Assembly: GCA_022447585.1 (NCBI GenBank)
Contig: JAKVAR010000006.1
Coordinates: forward strand, 124,001 to 188,000
Source of the DNA: Crocinitomicaceae bacterium
GTDB taxonomy: Bacteria > Bacteroidota > Bacteroidia > Flavobacteriales_D > Crocinitomicaceae
DNA length: 64,000 nt
Reading direction: 5' to 3'
Under the pieces are notes generated by a model. It saw only the letters and a list, made by a program, of their open reading frames with translations. It was not told the origin of the DNA and did no database searches. Of this stretch, positions 11,408 through 21,811 are shown one piece after another; positions within the stretch are counted from its first letter, which is position 1, and each line of letters opens with the position of its first letter. Position numbers and translations under genes: made by a program.

Positions 11408-12103
11408 ATGAACAAAGTAGTAAAGAACAAAGAAGCAGCTTTAGCTGGAGTTGAAAGCAACATGACGATCATGCTTGGTGGTTTTGGTTTATGTGGAATT
11501 CCTGAAAATTCAATTTCTCAATTAGTGACTTTAGGAGTTGAAGGGTTGACGTGTATTTCAAACAATGCCGGTGTTGATGATTTTGGTTTAGGCCTATTAT
11601 TGCAAGGAAAACAAATCAAGAAAATGATTTCTTCCTATGTAGGTGAAAACGATGAATTTGAAAGACAAATGCTTTCCGGTGAACTAGAGGTAGATTTAAT
11701 TCCTCAAGGATCTTTAGCTGAAAGATGTCGCGCTGGTGGTGCCGGTATACCTGCTTTTTTTACACCTGCTGGATATGGAACAGAAGTAGCTGAAGGAAAA
11801 GAAGTAAGGGAATATAATGGTAAGCCGCATATTTTAGAAACAGCACTGACAGCCGATTATGCTATTGTTAAAGCCTGGAAAGGTGATACTGAAGGAAATT
11901 TAGTTTACAAAGCAACTGCGCGAAACTTTAACCCTATGATGGCTATGGCAGGTAAAATTACGATTGCTGAAGTCGAAGAGTTAGTGCCAGCTGGAGAAAT
12001 AGATCCTAATGAAATTCACACACCAGGAATATTCGTTCAACGTATTTTCCAAGGAGAAACATTCGAGAAAAGAATCGAACAACGCACAACTAGACAAAAA
12101 TAA
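11408..12103 (+). CDS. scoA: CoA transferase (3-oxoacid CoA-transferase) subunit A
   Basis: [50 protein letters not shown]. Confidence 0.92.
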   Translation: MNKVVKNKEAALAGVESNMTIMLGGFGLCGIPENSISQLVTLGVEGLTCISNNAGVDDFGLGLLLQGKQIKKMISSYVGENDEFERQMLSGELEVDLIPQGSLAERCRAGGAGIPAFFTPAGYGTEVAEGKEVREYNGKPHILETALTADYAIVKAWKGDTEGNLVYKATARNFNPMMAMAGKITIAEVEELVPAGEIDPNEIHTPGIFVQRIFQGETFEKRIEQRTTRQK

Positions 12104-12120
12104 TTAACACCATTTCTTAA

Positions 12121-13932
12121 ATGCTTCCAAGCACCAATGATAAGATTTATAAAGGAGTTTCGATACTCCTTTTTTCATTTGTGTTCATTTATTTATTGTT
12201 GCGCATCATATTTAATGAAACACTTCATGATGAAGTTGCCACTTATATATTCTTTTTTTATCATGGGAATTATATTGGAGAGGAAATTGTTTGGGATGCG
12301 AATAATCACTTGTTAAATTCATTTATTGGTAACATACTGTATCAATTTGTAGGAGACAACATTCCGGTGTTACGACTTCCCAATTTGCTTGCTTTTGTCG
12401 CTTATTTCTTTGGAACGATTCAGCTGACAAAATTTTTCAAAACATCGCTTTTAAAATCAACCTCACTTATCGCATTGAACTCTATACCATTCATCATGGA
12501 GTACTTTGGAAATGCTCGCGGTTATGGTTTATCCTTAGGGTTCTTTGTTTGGGGCTTAGTTCATCTACACCGCTATTTCAACGCACGCAAGCTAAAATCT
12601 CTTTGCTACACCTATCTATTTCTTTTACTCGCGGTTTCAGCTAACCTAACATTCGTAAATTCGAGTTTATTGATACTCGTAGCGGTAATAATTGCGCCTT
12701 TCATTAACACAACAAAACGCACAATATCCGTGCTAAGAAAAGAATGGGGCTTGCATGCCTTGTTCTTACTAAGTCTAATCCCATTTATAGCATTCGGAAT
12801 GGCATTAAGGCACACGGGAGCTTTGTATTATGGGAGTCTCGACGGTTTGTGGAAAGTAACCGGAAAAACCTTAAGTCAATATGTGCTCTTTTTCCAGGAA
12901 GACTGGCTTCAATTCGTCTACCTCGGTATTTTCATTTGCTTTATATTTCTCGTAATCGTCACATTAAAATCGATTCACAAAAACGAATGGTTTCAGAAAA
13001 AATACCTAATCTATGCGTATTTATTTTTCGGAAATCTAATCGGCATTTTAGTCCTCGCTAATTTAATGGAAGTCAATTACCCAGAAGATAGAACAGGTAT
13101 GTATTTAGTCATACTATTTCTACTAATGACCTTTCATGTTTTAGAAAAATTTTCATTTGGAAATTGGTTACAGATCAGCTTACTGTTCTTTCCAATTACA
13201 CTATTTACTCATTTAAGCCTACACACTTCTGTCTTCTCTCCTGATGATAGAATGAACAATGAATTTTTCGCTAAAGTAAAAGCGGAGATACAACCAGAAC
13301 ATTCCATTATGATCTATAGAATAATGAACTGGAACTGGCCATATCATGAATCACATGAAGAGAAAAAATCAAGTGTAGGATTATTCTACAACGAAAACAC
13401 AACCCTCACTGATATCATCGTAACAAAAACAACGATGCTAAAAAATCCAAGAATTCCTGAATTATATGATACAATTGCAGTTCATGAACCTTCCACTTAC
13501 ATCGCTTTTAAAAGAAAGCAACCTTTAGATAAAGTAGTTATAGACTCAACAAATTTTATAACTGAATCAACAAACGGAGCGTATTTAAACGTTGGTGCTA
13601 TCTCGTGTGATTCACTCACTGGAAAAAATGTTCAATTTACTGTTGAAGGTCATTTGAAAACCAAAGAATTAAAGAATAAAATAGTTCTTGTTTTGGAGAC
13701 AAAAACGGCAGATAATGCAACAGAACGATATCTATATTATCCAATTGAAACAATCTTTCAGGGTCAATTAATCGATGATGATTTACTTCTTCATTTTGTA
13801 TTAGAAGACATACAAGAAGAGGAAAAGGAAATAAAAGTTTATCTTTGGAATAGAGGGTTTAATTCAATGGAATTGAAGCGATCAAGATGTACATTAACCG
13901 AACTAAAAACACCAAAAAATGAGTCTAGATAA
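12121..13932 (+). CDS. Polytopic membrane protein with soluble C-terminal domain (GT39/ArnT-like glycosyltransferase candidate) between scoA and scoB
   Basis: 603 aa, about 10 hydrophobic segments, early LHDEVATY acidic motif and [11 protein letters not shown] motif as in membrane GTs, ~200-aa soluble tail. Overlaps scoB start by 14 nt. Confidence 0.7.
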   Translation: MLPSTNDKIYKGVSILLFSFVFIYLLLRIIFNETLHDEVATYIFFFYHGNYIGEEIVWDANNHLLNSFIGNILYQFVGDNIPVLRLPNLLAFVAYFFGTIQLTKFFKTSLLKSTSLIALNSIPFIMEYFGNARGYGLSLGFFVWGLVHLHRYFNARKLKSLCYTYLFLLLAVSANLTFVNSSLLILVAVIIAPFINTTKRTISVLRKEWGLHALFLLSLIPFIAFGMALRHTGALYYGSLDGLWKVTGKTLSQYVLFFQEDWLQFVYLGIFICFIFLVIVTLKSIHKNEWFQKKYLIYAYLFFGNLIGILVLANLMEVNYPEDRTGMYLVILFLLMTFHVLEKFSFGNWLQISLLFFPITLFTHLSLHTSVFSPDDRMNNEFFAKVKAEIQPEHSIMIYRIMNWNWPYHESHEEKKSSVGLFYNENTTLTDIIVTKTTMLKNPRIPELYDTIAVHEPSTYIAFKRKQPLDKVVIDSTNFITESTNGAYLNVGAISCDSLTGKNVQFTVEGHLKTKELKNKIVLVLETKTADNATERYLYYPIETIFQGQLIDDDLLLHFVLEDIQEEEKEIKVYLWNRGFNSMELKRSRCTLTELKTPKNESR

Positions 13933-14575
13933 GACAGGTATAGCTAAACGAATTGCGCAAGAATTACGTGATGGATGGTACGTAAACCTTGGAATAGGCA
14001 TTCCAACATTAGTTGCAAACTACATTCCAGAAGGAATTGAAGTCGAGTTTCAGTCGGAAAATGGAATTCTTGGAATGGGTCCCTTCCCGTTTGACGGAGA
14101 TGAAGATGCAGATTTGATCAACGCGGGTAAACAAACAATTACAGCAACAAAAGGAGCTGTTTATTTCGACTCAGCAACTTCCTTCGCAATGATACGTGGT
14201 CAACACGTTCAATTGACCGTTTTAGGCGCTATGGAAGTTTCTCAGAATGGTGATATCGCCAACTGGAAAATCCCAGGAAAAATGGTTAAAGGAATGGGAG
14301 GAGCAATGGACTTAGTTGCTTCAGCTGACAATATTATTGTAGCGATGATGCACTCCAACAAAAAGGGTGTTTCTAAAATTTTAAAAGAATGTTCTTTACC
14401 TCTAACTGGTGTAGGTTGTGTTAAGAAAATCGTAACTAACCTGGCTGTATTGGATGTTAAAGATGGACAGTTTCATTTGATTGAACGTGCTCCCGGTGTA
14501 TCTGTTGAAGATATTGTAGCTGCAACTGAAGGAGATCTAGTGGTTCCGGATAACGTTCCAGAAATGAGCCTATAA
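13919..14575 (+). CDS. scoB: CoA transferase (3-oxoacid CoA-transferase) subunit B
   Basis: [49 protein letters not shown]. Confidence 0.92.
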   Translation: MSLDKTGIAKRIAQELRDGWYVNLGIGIPTLVANYIPEGIEVEFQSENGILGMGPFPFDGDEDADLINAGKQTITATKGAVYFDSATSFAMIRGQHVQLTVLGAMEVSQNGDIANWKIPGKMVKGMGGAMDLVASADNIIVAMMHSNKKGVSKILKECSLPLTGVGCVKKIVTNLAVLDVKDGQFHLIERAPGVSVEDIVAATEGDLVVPDNVPEMSL

Positions 14576-16382
14576 GTTAAATTGAATCTAAGCGTTTTTT
14601 TCTAGATCAGAACTGTACTCGATGTAATTATTTGCAGTGTTTATGGTTACTCTTTTTTAGGAAGTGAACAGCCACCAAATACAGGTGATGGACTAATACA
14701 CTTTTATATTTCTGAAGCCTCATGGTCAAATCCCATTTTATTCTTTCATCATTGGGATAAACCATTTTTCACTTTATTATCTTCTTCCTTCGCTCAATTT
14801 GGATATGGTGGAATAGTATTTTTCAACTGCCTTGTTTTTTCCGGAATTAGCTTCTATGGATGGAAAATTCTTGATCATTTCCAGGTGAATAAATCTCTTT
14901 CACTGATATTCCCTGTTCTTTTATTCTCTATACCTGATATATATGAAACAACTTTATCTGGATTAACGGAACCCTTGTTCAATTTAATACTAACCGCTTC
15001 TTTTTTTACACTAATTAAAAAGCGATTCGTTTCATTCGCAATCTTAGTTTCTTTCCTCCCCTTTTGCCGGAGCGAAGGTCAATTAGTTATAATTTTAGCG
15101 ATTGCAGTGCTTGCCATGATGAAGGAATACAAATCAATTTCTATTCTTCAGCTTTCTAATATATGCTATTCTTGGCGCCACATTCCTAGGTGATTTTTTG
15201 TGGTATTTTAACAATAGCCCATATGAAATGTCAAACGACATTTATGGCGCTGGAACCTGGAAACATTACTTTTCAGCGTATAATCAATATCTAGGAACTC
15301 CTGGTTTAATTATAGCGGGGTTAGGCAAAATATCTGTATTAATTGTTGTAATTCGTAAACAATTTTCTCGGATTCAAGTTGTTCCGAGTCTTTTCGGAAT
15401 TGCAGTATATCTTGGAATAATTGGTGCTCATAGTTACTTTTGGGCAACTGGACAAAATGGATCATTAGGATTAACACGAGTTGCAACACAAGGAATGCCA
15501 CTGTTTCTAATTATTTCTATTGCGTATATTAGCCAACTCCAGTTTTCACAGAACAAATACTTTTCAGCTAGCTCAATTCTTATCACGGTGACTTTGCTTA
15601 TTGTCTCTATTCCCCTTAATAGTATACAAATAAAAGCTAAAAATTTGGATCTTTCAATACATCAAACCGCTGAGTTCTTAAAGTCAAAACCTCATAGAAT
15701 ACAATACGACCACCCTCTTTTAGCATTCGCTCTAAACGAGAATCCATTTGATGAAACCGAAAGCAATTTGATTCGAAACGAAAGTGAACTAGCCTTATCA
15801 AAGCAACTACAAAGCAGTTTCCAACCTGGAGATCTACTTGTAAGAGATTCATACTACAGTCGGGAAGGTAACGTATTAACATTAAATGCAATTGAGCGCG
15901 AGGAATCATTAGTTTTAATTGAAGAATTTCCGTCAGAATACCAATATGCGGATCCGGAAAATGGTGTTGAGGGTGTGCGTATCTATCAGTATTTACCCGA
16001 TAGTAGTTCAAGGATTCCAATAGGGAATACAAATAAGATTCTTAAACAAAATGAAGTAATCGAAATAAAATCTACTGACGAATTTATTGGAATAATTGAT
16101 ACGATCTGTGAAGGAATAAATTATTTTCAAACATCCTTAACGTCAACTTAAAAAGAATTAAAATTAGTTCTGGATTTATTTGATAGCGAGCGTATTCACT
16201 ACTATGAACTAACAGAAGGGGTACCGTTGAATGAAGATTTTGCAATTGGATCAGCTGGTCATCTTAAATACTTTATCTGGAATCCAAACAGAATAAAAGC
16301 ACAAATATTGGTAAACAGAATTAGTAATAATTTGCCGAAAAAATACATTCTGCAAAAAAAAGAAGTATATTCAAAACATTAA
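14576..16382 (+). pseudogene. Decayed polytopic membrane protein gene (GT39-like) with nonsense codons and a frameshift
   Basis: Continuous coding potential: ...IRTVLDVIICSVYGYSFLGSEQPPNTGDGLIHFYISEASWSNPILFFHHWDKPFFTLLSS... into ORF 14885-15193, then a frame change near 15140-15165 (FSFLIYAILGATFLGDFLWYFNNSPYEM) into ORF 15198-16151. In-frame TAA at 16149 is followed in the same frame by KELKLVLDLFDSERIHYYELTEGVPLNEDFAIGSAGHLKYFIWNPNRIKAQILVNRISNNLPKKYILQKKEVYSKH* ending at 16382. TAG at 14603 interrupts the 5' end. Confidence 0.8.
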
Positions 16383-16399
16383 ATTAAAAATCAATCACT

Positions 16400-16996
16400 A
16401 TGAAAAAATCAATCTTACTATTAAGCTTATTTGCACTTATTGGATTATCTGCAACTGCACAAAGATCTACACCTGCAAAAGATGCTGACTATTCTTTCTT
16501 AAAATCTGAAAAAAGTATTAATCTACTTTTTGATTACGAAGGCATGACTATTGGTAAAAACCAAACTGAGGTTGATTATGTAGAAGCACAAGTGGCTGAA
16601 AGAAATGAGAAAAAAGCTGGTACCGGAGATGAATGGAGAAAGTCTTGGGAAAAAGGTAAGTTAAATATTTATGAGCCTTCTTTTAGAGCTGGTTTTAGTA
16701 AAAAAGTAGAAAAGGTTGGTGTTAAAGTAACAGAAGGAGATGAAGCACCTGTTACTTTAATTATACGTCCGACTCGTATTGAGCCAGGGTTCAACATTGG
16801 AATTACTAGAATGAATGCTCAGGTTGATTTCGAATTTGTTTTCGTTGAAACTGCAAATCATGATAATATCATCGCTCAGGTAATTTTACCTAAAGTTTAT
16901 GGAAGTGATGCATTCGCCGTTTCTGATAGAGTTAAAATTGCATTCTTAGGAGGTGGTAAAAGACTATCTGGATATATTGCTAAGCAATTAAAATAA
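16400..16996 (+). CDS. Exported protein of unknown function (198 aa)
   Basis: Signal peptide MKKSILLLSLFALIGLSATAQ; full-length ORF followed by a terminator. Confidence 0.75.
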   Translation: MKKSILLLSLFALIGLSATAQRSTPAKDADYSFLKSEKSINLLFDYEGMTIGKNQTEVDYVEAQVAERNEKKAGTGDEWRKSWEKGKLNIYEPSFRAGFSKKVEKVGVKVTEGDEAPVTLIIRPTRIEPGFNIGITRMNAQVDFEFVFVETANHDNIIAQVILPKVYGSDAFAVSDRVKIAFLGGGKRLSGYIAKQLK

Positions 16997-17010
16997 TTCA
17001 ATAAAATTAT

Positions 17011-17041
17011 GGGCGTATATCCAATGGATATGCGCCTTTTT
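17011..17041 (+). terminator. Rho-independent terminator
   Basis: ggcgtatatcc-aat-ggatatgcgcc stem followed by TTTTT. Confidence 0.8.
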
Positions 17042-17055
17042 ATATCATTACTGTT

Positions 17056-17676
17056 ATGAAATTAATCGTTCTATTTATTACAATTCTTTCCTTTCAAACA
17101 GCTTGGACACAAGAAACGATGGAGGATTTTTTTACAAATAAAACTCAGGTAGTTTTATTAGGTTTAGATTTTAGTCAAGCCAAATTTATTGGAAAAGACG
17201 GGTTCAAAAATCCAGATGGATTAAAAAACCATTCGATTAAAGGATGGAATCGATTTTTCGCCTCTGAACCAGTAAAGTATTCTCTACAAGATGCATTCGG
17301 GTTGAAAGACAAATATTACTATAATAGTATTAATTACTTTATCAAACGCAATAACGAAGTTGTTAACACTTACAGAAACATTACCAACGAGGACCATACA
17401 ATTACAGAAGAAGAAATTGCTGCAAACGTAGCAACTTATACTACTTTCGAAAAAGAAGGGCTTGCTGTTTCTTTTGTTGTTGAAAGCTTTAATAAGCTTA
17501 CAAATGAAGCCATTATTTATGTGACTTTCATTAACCTTCCAGAAAATGAAATTATACATATAGAACGAATGGTAGGAAAACCAGGTGGTGGAGGTCAACT
17601 GAATTATTGGGCCAGAGCAGTTTATGATATCGTAAATCAAATAGAGAAGCGTGCTGATGAATTCAAAAAAATGTAG
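17056..17676 (+). CDS. Exported protein of unknown function, paralogue of the next gene
   Basis: Signal peptide; VVLLGLDFSQAKF...GLAVSFVVESFNK...NEIIHIERMVGKPGGGG. Confidence 0.7.
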   Translation: MKLIVLFITILSFQTAWTQETMEDFFTNKTQVVLLGLDFSQAKFIGKDGFKNPDGLKNHSIKGWNRFFASEPVKYSLQDAFGLKDKYYYNSINYFIKRNNEVVNTYRNITNEDHTITEEEIAANVATYTTFEKEGLAVSFVVESFNKLTNEAIIYVTFINLPENEIIHIERMVGKPGGGGQLNYWARAVYDIVNQIEKRADEFKKM

Positions 17677-17688
17677 CACAAGGGAATA

Positions 17689-18381
17689 ATGAAAATATTA
17701 TTTATATTACTATTTACAACACCCCTTATTTCTCTTGCCCAGGCAGAAAATAAAGCCGGAGTATCTGAAGTATATGCCTCAGATACAATTGTTTGGTTCG
17801 GTGCGGACTTTAGTCTTTTTAATCTTTGTAACCATAGAAAAGTTGGTCAAGAAGAAGAACTATTTGTCTACATAAAGGCCTGGAAACAACAATACGATAA
17901 CATATCAAATACGAAACTTGCTTCTCTTTTACAGCGTAAAAAAGTAATTAATGATAAAGAATATACTACTCAGCTCAATTATTCGCTTAAAGACAGGAAA
18001 TGGATTAAAGGCATAGACAAAAAGCCTCGTGTTACTCCAAGTGACATAGCAGATCATATTCAAGATTATGATTCTGAGCAAATTGAAGGATTAGGATTGG
18101 TGTTCATTCTAGAGTCGTTTTATAAGGCTAAACCAACAAACGTTTTCGGTTACTTTGTTTGGTTCGATATTGAGTCAAAAGAAATCTTACATATCTACAA
18201 TGCAAAAGGAAAACCATCTACAGGCCATATAAATTCCTGGGGCGTTGAAATAACTTGGGACAAAAGTTTACCCGCTAGTAAAGGTATGACGGGATATTGG
18301 TATCAAGGGATGTTAGATGCAACTTTAAACTTTACCTTAGATTTCAAATTGGCAATTCCCAAGAAGGAAAAACAATACTAA
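17689..18381 (+). CDS. Exported protein of unknown function, paralogue of the preceding gene
   Basis: Signal peptide; IVWFGADFSLFNL...GLGLVFILESFYK...KEILHIYNAKGKPSTGH aligns with the previous ORF. Confidence 0.7.
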   Translation: MKILFILLFTTPLISLAQAENKAGVSEVYASDTIVWFGADFSLFNLCNHRKVGQEEELFVYIKAWKQQYDNISNTKLASLLQRKKVINDKEYTTQLNYSLKDRKWIKGIDKKPRVTPSDIADHIQDYDSEQIEGLGLVFILESFYKAKPTNVFGYFVWFDIESKEILHIYNAKGKPSTGHINSWGVEITWDKSLPASKGMTGYWYQGMLDATLNFTLDFKLAIPKKEKQY

Positions 18382-18382
18382 C

Positions 18383-18415
18383 AAAACTCCCTGTTGAAAT
18401 TCAACAGGGAGTTTT
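18383..18415. terminator. Bidirectional terminator between convergent genes
   Basis: aaaactccctgttgaa-a-ttcaacagggagtttt near-perfect inverted repeat exactly filling the gap between converging stop codons. Confidence 0.88.
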
Positions 18416-19024
18416 CTATTTATAAAAATTCATTTCATCTAAATACTCATATACTTTTTCAGTTAGAAGGTAACTGACGTCTTTTTTCTGAGCAATTGCT
18501 TTTCGAATAAAACTAGAAGATACTTTCATCACCGGAACCTCAGCACAAAAAGTGATGTTTTCATGATTTAAGATCTCGCTTTTAACTATTAAAGGTTCCG
18601 CTTTTGCCTCTTCCTGAATTGTCATAACCCGTGGATAAACATAAATCTTATGTTGAGCTAAAATCGCTTCATAATTAAACCACTTATGGAAACTACGCAA
18701 ATTATCCTCGCCCATCATCAAAGCAAATTCCTTTTCAGGATATTTTCCCTTTAAATAAGCTAAAGTTGTGGCCGTATAACTTGGTTTAGGCAGACTAAAC
18801 TCAATGTCACTCGCTTTCAATTTTGAGTTTCCTTCAACAGCAATATTTACCATTGCCAATCGGTGGTAATCCTCCAATAAAGTTTTCTTTTCTTTATGCG
18901 GGTTGTGCGGAGATATCACCAACCATACTTCGTCTAAATCTGTGTATTCAGCCATATAATTGGCGATAACCAAATGGCCTACATGAATTGGGTTGAATGT
19001 TCCGAAATAGAGTCCTACTCGCAT
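18416..19024 (-). CDS. nadD: Nicotinate-nucleotide adenylyltransferase
   Basis: VGLYFGTFNPIHVGHLVIA, SSSFIRKAI. Confidence 0.95.
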   Translation of the reverse strand: MRVGLYFGTFNPIHVGHLVIANYMAEYTDLDEVWLVISPHNPHKEKKTLLEDYHRLAMVNIAVEGNSKLKASDIEFSLPKPSYTATTLAYLKGKYPEKEFALMMGEDNLRSFHKWFNYEAILAQHKIYVYPRVMTIQEEAKAEPLIVKSEILNHENITFCAEVPVMKVSSSFIRKAIAQKKDVSYLLTEKVYEYLDEMNFYK

Positions 19025-19599
19025 TATTTTTTTAAAAAATCAGCTATCAAGTCTTCTGCTTTGTCGCATGCTTCAGCTAAATCATCATTAATCAATATGT
19101 AATCAAACTCAGGAGCAAAAGACAATTCTTTCTTTGCCTTACTCATTCTTTGGTTGATTTTATCTTCTGTTTCTGTACTTCTGCCTCTCAATCTTTTTTC
19201 TAGTTCCTCATAACTCGGAGGTTTAACAAAAATAGCGAAAGCATTCTCTTGAAATTGTTTCTTCAAATTCAATCCTCCAATAACATCAACATCAAAAATA
19301 ACAGTTTTACCCGCGCTCCAGATGCGTTGCATTTCAAATTTTAAAGTCCCATAAAAGTTATTTGTATAAACCTCTTCCCATTCCACAAATGCATCTTGAT
19401 CAATGCGATTCTTGAATTCTTCAAGGCCCAAAAAGTAATAATCGCTTCCATCAACTTCATTTCCTCTAGGCTCTCTACTGCATGCTGAAACTGAAAACTC
19501 AAGTCCCAAATCTTGCTTCAATAAATGATGAACAATTGTTGTTTTACCCGCGCCCGATGGCGCTGAAAAAATAACGCATTTACCCTTAACTTCTTCCAT
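19024..19599 (-). CDS. gmk: Guanylate kinase
   Basis: FSAPSGAGKTTIVHHLL, SACSREPRGNEVDGSDYYFL. Confidence 0.96.
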   Translation of the reverse strand: MEEVKGKCVIFSAPSGAGKTTIVHHLLKQDLGLEFSVSACSREPRGNEVDGSDYYFLGLEEFKNRIDQDAFVEWEEVYTNNFYGTLKFEMQRIWSAGKTVIFDVDVIGGLNLKKQFQENAFAIFVKPPSYEELEKRLRGRSTETEDKINQRMSKAKKELSFAPEFDYILINDDLAEACDKAEDLIADFLKK

Positions 19600-19602
19600 C
19601 GA

Positions 19603-20469
19603 TTAAAGTGTATTTAGAACTTGTTCTTTTATTTTCTCTAAGTTATCCTTCATTGCGATTACTAACTTTTGCATTTCTGCATGATTGCTCTTACTTCCGA
19701 GTGTATTAATCTCACGACCAATTTCCTGACCAATAAACCCAAGCTTCTTGCCTGCCTGTTCGGTTTTCATCGTTTCTAAGAAATAATCAAGATGATTCAA
19801 TAGTCTCATTTTCTCCTCCGCAACATCTAATTTCTCAATGTAGAAAATCATTTCTTGTTCAAGGCGATTATCATCGTATGTTCCAGACTGAATATCCTCA
19901 AGCCCTTTTTTCATTCGTTCTCTAATCACCTCGATTCTTTCGTCTTCATACTTAGGAACTTCCAATAAAAAAGATCTAATATCTTGAATACGCTCCTTAA
20001 ATTCCCTTTCTAAATCTACTCCTTCTTTACGACGGAAATCATTAATATTTACCACTGCTTCTGTTACCACTTCCAAGACTACTGACTTTTCCTCATCGGT
20101 TAAATCTTCTTTGGAGTGGCTATAAACCTCAGGCATTTTAAGAATCAATGAAAGGTAATCTTCTGTAGTTTCACCAAGTTCATCATTCAAAGACTTGAGC
20201 TCTTTGTAATATGTTTTCACTAATGCCTTATTAATTGAAACGGGTGAGCTCTCTCCACTGGCTTCAACGTTTATTGAGATGTCAACTTTTCCACGTCCCA
20301 ATCCTGCAGATATAATCTTACGTATTTGACCGTCGATCTCTTTGTATTGAGAAGGAATTCGCGTGTTTAAATCCATCGATTTACTGTTTAAAGAGCGAAC
20401 CTCTACAGTAATTTTTTTCGATTGGAAATTTCCAGAAGCCTTTCCAAAGCCAGTCATTGATTTTAGCAT
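19603..20469 (-). CDS. YicC-family endoribonuclease/stress protein
   Basis: MLKSMTGFGKA...VEVRSLNSKSMDLNTRIP...GKKLGFIGQEIGREINTLGSKSNHAEMQ. Confidence 0.95.
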   Translation of the reverse strand: MLKSMTGFGKASGNFQSKKITVEVRSLNSKSMDLNTRIPSQYKEIDGQIRKIISAGLGRGKVDISINVEASGESSPVSINKALVKTYYKELKSLNDELGETTEDYLSLILKMPEVYSHSKEDLTDEEKSVVLEVVTEAVVNINDFRRKEGVDLEREFKERIQDIRSFLLEVPKYEDERIEVIRERMKKGLEDIQSGTYDDNRLEQEMIFYIEKLDVAEEKMRLLNHLDYFLETMKTEQAGKKLGFIGQEIGREINTLGSKSNHAEMQKLVIAMKDNLEKIKEQVLNTL

Positions 20470-20520
20470 AATCGCAATTTTTTATAAAATTAGGAGAAAT
20501 CTCCATTAAATCCGAAGAAC

Positions 20521-21453
20521 CTAGCTCTTCTTCTTTAGTTTAATCTGAAACGAACTCGATGAAGTAATATAGACCCCAAGAAATATAATTAGCATATAAA
20601 TCACCTTTTCCAAGGTAATCGTATCTGTATAGTCGTCTACAATTCCAACTGCACTTAATGTAAACGCAAAGAACATGACTAAAACAGGCTGCAAATATAT
20701 ATAGGCACTTGACACTGATGGGCTCAAGTATTTAAGGCCATACATTGTTAATAAGTATGTAAAGAAGGTTACACCGACTACCACATAAACTATTTTAATA
20801 ATCACATCTTGCGTTAATATTGAGAAATCCGTTTCGGAAAAGTCGGTTAATGTTGGAGGGAACAATAAGATAAATACTAAACCAAATGTGAATACATACG
20901 TAATCATAGTTAAGGGAGAATATTTATTCATCAATGGTTTAGCAATTACCAAATAAACAGCGTAACTCACAGCATTAATAAATAAGAATAGATCTCCAAG
21001 TATTGAATCTCCACTCCCCGTTCCTGCGGTTAAGGTCAATAATATTGCTCCAGTTGCGCCTAATGCAATACCAACAGACTTGCGCCAAGTAACAGATTCT
21101 TTGAGAATTAAAAAGGATAGAATTACCACTAAAATAGGATTTACCGTCATGATAATTCCAGAGTTAATAGCAGAAGATAAATTCAATCCATGAAAGAAAA
21201 ACAACTGATTCATTGCAACTCCAAAAACACCGCAAACTGCAAGCAAGAACAAATCTTTTCTTTCCACTTTTTCTTTTGGACGAAACATCTTCACCATCCA
21301 GAAAAGGATTGTTGCACCAAGTGCGCGAAACATTATAAATACATTCGGCGAAAGAAAATCAGGCATTACCCCTTTTGCAATAATATGGCTTGCACCATAT
21401 AACGCGTTTACTAAAAAAAGTGCAACATGAGCACGCAATAAATTAGACTTCAA
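20521..21453 (-). CDS. EamA/DMT-family transporter
   Basis: Ten TM segments in two repeats; LYGASHIIAKG, AYIYLQPVLVMFFAF. Confidence 0.9.
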   Translation of the reverse strand: MKSNLLRAHVALFLVNALYGASHIIAKGVMPDFLSPNVFIMFRALGATILFWMVKMFRPKEKVERKDLFLLAVCGVFGVAMNQLFFFHGLNLSSAINSGIIMTVNPILVVILSFLILKESVTWRKSVGIALGATGAILLTLTAGTGSGDSILGDLFLFINAVSYAVYLVIAKPLMNKYSPLTMITYVFTFGLVFILLFPPTLTDFSETDFSILTQDVIIKIVYVVVGVTFFTYLLTMYGLKYLSPSVSSAYIYLQPVLVMFFAFTLSAVGIVDDYTDTITLEKVIYMLIIFLGVYITSSSSFQIKLKKKS

Positions 21454-21455
21454 GA

Positions 21456-21809
21456 CTATTTGTTAAACGATGCCACAGCATCAGCTACAACGCTTTTAGA
21501 ATTGCCAATAAAAACCTCATCGCCATTAATCATATATGGCCTTTTGATAAAGGTGTATTCTTCCAAAATGTATTTCCGGAAATCAGCTTCTGTTAAACTC
21601 ATTTCATTCAAGCCCATAGAGCGATATTTCATCGCCTTTTTCGAGAAAAGTGCTTCGTAGGAACCAACTTTATCCTTTAACATGTCTAAGGTTTTTTCAT
21701 CGATGTTTTGCTCTTTGATGTTCTGTAATTCAACATCTGAACCCGGATTAATTTCCTTTAGAATTCGTTGATTAGTACTACAACTTTTCAAATAAAAAAT
21801 CTTCTTCAT
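21456..21809 (-). CDS. ArsC/Spx-family protein (arsenate reductase-like)
   Basis: FYLKSCSTNQRIL...TFIKRPYMINGDEVFIG; size and fold signature. Confidence 0.8.
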   Translation of the reverse strand: MKKIFYLKSCSTNQRILKEINPGSDVELQNIKEQNIDEKTLDMLKDKVGSYEALFSKKAMKYRSMGLNEMSLTEADFRKYILEEYTFIKRPYMINGDEVFIGNSKSVVADAVASFNK

Positions 21810-21811
21810 GA

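Noticed and set aside
14885-16151. Two separate membrane-protein CDSs (14885-15193 and 15198-16151)
   Set aside because: Coding signal extends before, between and beyond them in one conceptual protein; treated as a single pseudogene.
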